From positions 7,688,001 to 7,752,000 of the forward strand of contig NZ_BAAAWE010000001.1 of NCBI RefSeq assembly GCF_039534915.1: a DNA stretch of 64,000 nt, given 5' to 3'. A program made the position numbers and the translations under genes. This DNA comes from Streptomyces roseofulvus (lineage in GTDB: Bacteria > Actinomycetota > Actinomycetes > Streptomycetales > Streptomycetaceae). The notes under the pieces are model-generated. The model saw nothing but the letters and a program-made list of their open reading frames with translations. It was not told the DNA's origin and ran no database searches. This document shows, one piece after another, positions 60,174 to 64,000 of this stretch. Position 1 is the first letter of the stretch, and each line of letters begins with the position of its first letter.

Positions 60174-60512
60174 TCAGAGCCGGCCGGCCAGGAGCTCCCG
60201 CATCGCGGCCTCGGACAGGATCCCCGTACCGCTCGCCACCGCCTCCCCCTCCTTCAGGAGGACGTACGACGGGGCTCCGGCGACCTGATACCGCCGGGTC
60301 GCCTCCGGGCAGCGCGCGATGTCGGCGCGGACGACCGTCAGACGGCCCGGATACGCGTCGGCGACGGCGCCCACGACGGGGTCCATCGTCCGGCACGGCT
60401 CGACCGCCTTCGGCCACGTGCCGATGAAGTAGGCGAGGACGGGGACTCCGCTCATCCGCAGGATGAAGTCGAATTCCGCGTCCTCACGGGCCTGGTGCAC
60501 CCGCCGTGCCAT
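60174..60512 (-). CDS. thioredoxin-like protein lacking the first active-site Cys
   Basis: 112 residues with a thioredoxin fold (VPVLAYFIGTWPKAVEPCRTMDPVVGAVADAYPGRLTVVRADIARCP, cis-Pro loop VAGAPSYVLLKEGE). In place of WCGPC the sequence is WPKAVEPC at 33-40: only the second Cys (Cys40) remains, with Val37 where the nucleophile should be. Classical dithiol exchange is therefore not possible. I recall similar sequences in other Streptomyces, so this is a stable variant. Neighbour: ArsR regulator upstream. Confidence 0.82.
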   Translation of the reverse strand: MARRVHQAREDAEFDFILRMSGVPVLAYFIGTWPKAVEPCRTMDPVVGAVADAYPGRLTVVRADIARCPEATRRYQVAGAPSYVLLKEGEAVASGTGILSEAAMRELLAGRL

Positions 60513-60549
60513 GGAAGCTCCTGACCTCGCGTTCCGTCGTACCGCCCCA

Positions 60550-60909
60550 TCATCTCCCGCGCGGCACCGGAACGCCGCCGGCGTCGGCGTGGCGCAGCTC
60601 CTCCAGGAGCTCGCTCTGACCCACCAGCAGTTCGGTGAGGATCCGGCGGGCGGCCTTCAGGAGGTCCGCCACGTCGCCGCCCGCGAGGGCGTAGCTGACG
60701 GTCGAGCCCTCGCGGACGGAGACCACGATGCCGGACCGGCGTAGCACCGCGAGCTGCTGGGAGAGGTTGGACGGCTCCACGTCGATGTCCTTCAGCAGTT
60801 CGCGGACGGGGAGCGGTCCGTGCTGGAGCAGTTCCAGGACGCGGATCCGGACGGGGTGCCCGAGCATGCGGAAGAACTCCGCCTTGGCCTGGTACAGCGG
60901 CACCTGCAT
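60550..60909 (-). CDS. ArsR family regulator
   Basis: 119 residues from ATG 60909 with GGAGGGAGAG upstream. Winged helix: QAKAEFFRMLGHPVRIRVLELLQHGPLPVRELLKDIDVEPSNLSQQLAVLRRSGIVVSVREGSTVSYALA. No ELCVCDL-type metal motif, so it is not a classical arsenic sensor. It is 37 bases upstream of the thioredoxin-like gene in the same direction, suggesting a joint operon. Confidence 0.87.
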   Translation of the reverse strand: MQVPLYQAKAEFFRMLGHPVRIRVLELLQHGPLPVRELLKDIDVEPSNLSQQLAVLRRSGIVVSVREGSTVSYALAGGDVADLLKAARRILTELLVGQSELLEELRHADAGGVPVPRGR

Positions 60910-61046
60910 GCGACGACTCTCCCTCCGGACCGAGCTGCCCGGACGACTCCGGTCCGACGTGCCGGATCCTTGATCCACGGATGGCGGTCATTCTCCCGCC
61001 TCCCGGCCCCGCCCACCTCCGACTGATCACTTTCGGATGTGCCGAG

Positions 61047-61062
61047 TTGAAGAGTTCTTCAA
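61047..61062. promoter_or_regulatory. TTGAAGA-N2-TCTTCAA palindrome upstream of ArsR gene
   Basis: Perfect 7-bp inverted repeat with two central bases, in an AT-richer patch 140 bases before the ArsR start and 36 bases past the end of the roadblock gene. Its size and sequence fit an ArsR-type operator. Confidence 0.45.
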
Positions 61063-61098
61063 GTCGAGGGCGTGCGGAGCCGGGGGACGGGAGGCGGA

Positions 61099-61473
61099 CT
61101 ACAGTTCCAGCTCCGCCTCGATGCGCTTGAGCTGGTGCCGGGCCATGGCCAGGTTGGCCCTGTTCTTGTCCAGGACTATGTACAGGAACAGGCCGTTGCC
61201 GCCGCGGCTCTTGATCAGCCGGATCAGGTGGTACTGGGTGTCGAGGGTGATCAGCACGTCCTCGATGCCGTCGTTGATCCCCAGCATCTCCATCGTGCGG
61301 ATCTTCGCCCGGATCACGTCGGTGTTGCCGGCCGCCGCGACCGTCAGGTCGAGGTCCTTGCTCCCGCCCAGCGTGCCCAGGGCCATGCCGCTGGTGTAGT
61401 CGACCAGCGCGGCCCCCACACTCCCCTCGATCGAGGTCATCGCCTCTTTCAGAGACGTCTCCACACTCGCCAT
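61099..61473 (-). CDS. roadblock/LC7 domain protein
   Basis: 124 residues: MASVETSLKEAMTSIEGSVGAALVDYTSGMALGTLGG, DLTVAAAGNTDVIRAKIRTMEMLG, ITLDTQYHLIRLIKSRGGNGLFLYIVLDKNRANLAMARHQLKRIEAEL. The roadblock fold usually partners small GTPases (MglB-like). Here no GTPase or the usual cvn genes are adjacent, so it is a stand-alone member. GGGAGCAGCGAGAG precedes the ATG. Confidence 0.85.
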   Translation of the reverse strand: MASVETSLKEAMTSIEGSVGAALVDYTSGMALGTLGGSKDLDLTVAAAGNTDVIRAKIRTMEMLGINDGIEDVLITLDTQYHLIRLIKSRGGNGLFLYIVLDKNRANLAMARHQLKRIEAELEL

Positions 61474-61695
61474 CTCTCGCTGCTCCCTTGGTTCTCGACG
61501 GCCTGGCAGGGCGTGTCCGCGGCCGGGCCGGACGGTGATCGCGGACGTGCTCCACTAGACACCAAGTGGGCGGGGAATGAGGTGCTTTCGCCGGAAGACG
61601 ATGCCCCGGGCATAGGACATCGCGCCATCGCGGCACTCCGTGCGCCCATCGGGCCCGCCGGGTCCCGGCCCGGTCCGCCGTCCTATCGTGGGCCG

Positions 61696-62364
61696 ATGAG
61701 CTCACACCCCATCGACCGGCCGGCCGACCTCGACGCCGTCCGCGACTCCTACGACCGCGTGGCCGACACCTACGCCCACATGATGCAGACCACGGGCATG
61801 GGCGACATCCGCGTCCACCCCTGGCTGAAGGCGTCGGTCGACGCCTTCGCCGACACCGTGGGCGACCTCGGGCCCGTCCTCGACGTCGGCTGCGGGCCCG
61901 GTACCGTGACCGGCTACCTCGCGGAGCGCGGCCTCGACGTCTCCGGGGTGGACCTCTCGCCCCGGATGATCGAGAACGCGCGCCGGCTGTACCCGGACTG
62001 CCGCTTCGAGGTCGCCTCGGCCACCGAGCTCGCGCTCGGGGAGGCCACCCTCGGCGGGGTCCTCGGCTGGTGGTCGCTCTTCAACCTGCCCCGTGACGTC
62101 CTCCCGCAGGTCCTCGCCCACTTCGCGCGGGCGCTGAAGCCCGGCGGCTCCTTCCTCACCGCCACCCACGTCGGCGACGAGGACCTGGTCCGCACCGAGG
62201 CGTACGGCGGCGTGCCCGTGCGGTGGACGACGCACAAGTGGCGGCCCGAGGGGTTCGTCGGGCTGATCGAGCGGGCCGGGCTGACTCCCGTGGCCGAGCT
62301 CCGGCTCCCCGCCGACCAGTTCTCCGGGCCCGGCGTCGTCGTCATGGCCAGGAAGCCCGACTGA
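61696..62364 (+). CDS. class I SAM-dependent methyltransferase
   Basis: 222 residues. DSYDRVADTYAHMM, motif I VLDVGCGPGTVTGYLAERG, VSGVDLSPRMIENARR, LGWWSLFNLPRDVLPQVLAHFARALKPGGSFL. A small-molecule methyltransferase of the UbiE-like group; acceptor unknown. TATCGT lies six bases before the ATG, suggesting a leaderless message. Confidence 0.87.
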   Translation: MSSHPIDRPADLDAVRDSYDRVADTYAHMMQTTGMGDIRVHPWLKASVDAFADTVGDLGPVLDVGCGPGTVTGYLAERGLDVSGVDLSPRMIENARRLYPDCRFEVASATELALGEATLGGVLGWWSLFNLPRDVLPQVLAHFARALKPGGSFLTATHVGDEDLVRTEAYGGVPVRWTTHKWRPEGFVGLIERAGLTPVAELRLPADQFSGPGVVVMARKPD

Positions 62365-62453
62365 GCCTCAGGCGACCGGCGGGCCGGGGCCGTTGTCAGT
62401 GGTGCCCACTAGTTTCGGAGGTGATCCAGAGGACGTTCCGACAGGGGGCTTCG

Positions 62454-63206
62454 ATGACGCACGGCTATGCGGGCACCGCGCTGCGGGTGGTACTGACCGA
62501 TGTCAGCGCGGGGGTGGTGGCGGCGTGGCGCGCCGCCTTCGCCGACGTGCCCGGCATCGAGATCCGGCGGGGCTCGATCCTCGACGAGGACGTCGACGCG
62601 TGGGTCACGCCGACGAACGCGGCGGGACGGATGGACGGCGGCGTCGACGCGGCGATCAAGCGCCACCTCGGCGCCGGGATCCAGCTGCGGGTGCAGCAGG
62701 CGATCCGCGACCGGTTCGCCGGCGGCATGCCGGTCGGCAGCGCCGTCTGCGTCCCGTCCGGGGCGACCGTGCCGCGCTTCGTGATCTCCACCCCGACCAT
62801 GGTCGCCTCCTCGCAGAACGTGAGCGACACGCTCAACGTCGCCATGGCCTGCGCGGCGGCCTTCCAGGCCGTCCACCGGCAGAACCGGAAGGCGCCGGGC
62901 AGCATCCGCTCCGTCGCGCTCGTCGGGATGGGCGCCCGGACCGGCCGGGTGCCGGCCCGGGTCTGCGCCAACCTGATGTGGACCGGCTACACGCTCTTCC
63001 ACGACCACTGGTTCGAGGACGACGACGAGCTGCGCGCCACCATCACGGCCCAGCTCGCCGGCATCGACCAGGCGCCGCACACCACGCGGGTACGGATCAC
63101 GCCGCCCAAAGGAGCGCCGGGCGACGGAGCCGCCGCCAAAGGAGCCGCTGTCAAAGGAGCAGCTGCCAAAGGAGCAGGTGTCCACGGGCACTGCTTTCGC
63201 GGCTGA
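62454..63206 (+). CDS. macro domain protein
   Basis: 250 residues. ADP-ribose-binding macro fold: IRRGSILDEDVDAWVTPTNAAGRMDGGVDAAIKRHLG, GSAVCVPSGATVPRFVISTPTM and SVALVGMGARTGRV. The C-terminal ~25 residues are a low-complexity AAAKGAAVKGAAAKGA tail encoded by 15-bp repeats. Its end overlaps the start of a uracil-DNA-glycosylase-like gene by 29 bases, so the two are coupled. Macro domains bind or remove ADP-ribose; target unknown. Confidence 0.86.
   Translation: MTHGYAGTALRVVLTDVSAGVVAAWRAAFADVPGIEIRRGSILDEDVDAWVTPTNAAGRMDGGVDAAIKRHLGAGIQLRVQQAIRDRFAGGMPVGSAVCVPSGATVPRFVISTPTMVASSQNVSDTLNVAMACAAAFQAVHRQNRKAPGSIRSVALVGMGARTGRVPARVCANLMWTGYTLFHDHWFEDDDELRATITAQLAGIDQAPHTTRVRITPPKGAPGDGAAAKGAAVKGAAAKGAGVHGHCFRG
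63138..63180 (+). repeat. 15-bp repeats carrying AAAGGAG at macro/UDG junction
   Basis: Units at 63138-63152, 63153-63167 and 63168-63180 each begin AAAGGAG; a further copy of the word is at 63108-63114. They encode the KGA-type tail of the macro protein, and the last AAAGGAG sits three bases before the GTG of the next gene, acting as its ribosome site. Confidence 0.7.
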
Positions 63207-64000
63207 GCAGGCCGCACCGGCTCAGCAGGGCGAGCAGGCCGGCCCGGCCGCCGCCCCCACGCACCCCTCCGACCCCGCAGGCACGACCACCGGGAGCTCC
63301 GCCGCCATGAGCGACACGACCACGCCCGCCACCCCGCAGCCCGACCCGAACGACCCCCTCGCCCTCGCCGACCTCTTCACCGGCGGCGGCGAGCCCTGGC
63401 TGCCGCTCCTCAAGCCCGTCATCGAGGCCCGCCCGGACGCCGACCGGTTCATCGGACCGGGCCGCAGCCCGCAGGTCGTCCCGGTCCGCGAGCTCACCTT
63501 CCAGGCGCTCAAGCCCCACCCGCCGCACAAGTGGAAGGTCGTCGTCTTCGGACAGAACCCCTACCCGCGGCCGGAGAGCGCCACCGGCATCGCCATGTTC
63601 GACAACACGTTCAACGACTGGAAGGACAGCCAGTTCGGACGGGTCGTCAGCATCCGCTGCCTGATCAAGGCGGCGGCGATGTGGAAGTACGGCATCGTCA
63701 AGAAGACGCCCATCGCCGACGTCCGCGCCCTGCTGAAGGAGCGGGACACGGTCCAGCCGCCCGAGTGGTTCCAGGCCATGCTCACCCAGGGCGTCCTCCT
63801 CCTCAACGCCTCGCTGACCGCCAGCGCCGACGGCGCCATGGCCACCGACCAGCACACCGGCTTCTGGCGGCCCGTCGCCGAGCGGATCGTCGAGGAGATC
63901 CTCCGCGCCAAGCAGGACGCCGAGGACCCGGAGGACCGGGGCGTCGTCTTCGCCTGGTGGGGCGCGCACGCCCGCAGTCTGAAGCGGACCGTGCAGCGGC
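63178..64000 (+). CDS. uracil-DNA glycosylase-like protein (3' end outside window)
   Basis: 274 residues seen, frame open to the window edge. After a 43-residue Ala/Gln/Pro leader the body shows UDG-superfamily motifs: VVVFGQNPYPRPESATGIAMF in the place of GQDPYH, LLLNASLT for LLNxxLT, and FAWWGAHARSLKR. The water-activating Asp is Asn and the His is Pro, so normal uracil excision is doubtful. GTG 63178 overlaps the macro gene; ATG 63307 is an alternative start. Confidence 0.8.
   Translation, partial: MSTGTAFAAEQAAPAQQGEQAGPAAAPTHPSDPAGTTTGSSAAMSDTTTPATPQPDPNDPLALADLFTGGGEPWLPLLKPVIEARPDADRFIGPGRSPQVVPVRELTFQALKPHPPHKWKVVVFGQNPYPRPESATGIAMFDNTFNDWKDSQFGRVVSIRCLIKAAAMWKYGIVKKTPIADVRALLKERDTVQPPEWFQAMLTQGVLLLNASLTASADGAMATDQHTGFWRPVAERIVEEILRAKQDAEDPEDRGVVFAWWGAHARSLKRTVQR

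Overview
The window is very GC-rich and its genes show strong GC bias at third codon positions. GTG and TTG starts are common, and several genes look leaderless. Secreted proteins carry long Ala-rich signal peptides. Together these point to a Streptomyces chromosome, probably an accessory-rich arm region; the genus is my inference and no rRNA, tRNA or core marker is present.

Layout: 1-2.5 kb holds the 5' end of a secreted-protein gene, a membrane-anchored EEP hydrolase and a secreted NLP/NPP1 protein. 2.5-16 kb is a glucan-utilisation locus: ROK regulator, ABC binding protein and two permeases (no ATPase), GH1, GH55 with a discoidin domain, a clan GH-A enzyme with two discoidin domains, DUF1996 protein and a second GH1. 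GH55 homology suggests beta-1,3-glucan: exo-enzymes cut it outside, the ABC system imports oligomers and the GH1 enzymes finish them inside. 16-26.5 kb is mixed: PadR/HAAS pair, RNA cyclic phosphodiesterase, mycothiol-type enzyme, ankyrin protein, tandem Lrp regulator divergent from an M20 hydrolase/MFS pair, a racemase-fold protein lacking both catalytic cysteines, an SH3-like protein, a MITE and a lipoprotein.

26.7-35.8 kb is an aromatic catabolic island: IclR regulator, 4-hydroxybenzoate hydroxylase, then LigJ, LigK, LigI, fused LigAB, LigC and an aldo-keto reductase in one direction, ending at a strong terminator. It encodes the protocatechuate 4,5-cleavage route to pyruvate and oxaloacetate, which is not the usual Streptomyces 3,4-cleavage route. 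No LigU-type tautomerase is present; a divergent ModA-fold protein of unknown role sits beside it.

35.8-45 kb has an intracellular GH16-like protein, a 1.25-kb IS5-type element with perfect 18-bp ends that encloses an unrelated small gene, several small conserved proteins, TetR/NmrA and WYL regulator modules. 45.1-50.1 kb is a class IV lanthipeptide cluster (LanL synthetase, a 51-residue precursor very like venezuelin from memory, ABC ATPase and permease), with a large hairpin just after the precursor gene. 50.3-64 kb contains a possible chaperone-like pair, an SDR, RibD-like, SMI1, HEAT and MerR-HEAT proteins, a saccharopine-dehydrogenase-like protein, a GlxA regulator, a Tat-exported phospholipase C, an atypical thioredoxin, ArsR and roadblock proteins, a methyltransferase, and a macro-domain protein coupled to an atypical uracil-DNA-glycosylase-like protein cut by the window end.

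Family names come from recognising motifs and remembered family sequences; no database search was run. Starts were chosen from Shine-Dalgarno position, overlap with the upstream gene or leaderless promoter spacing.
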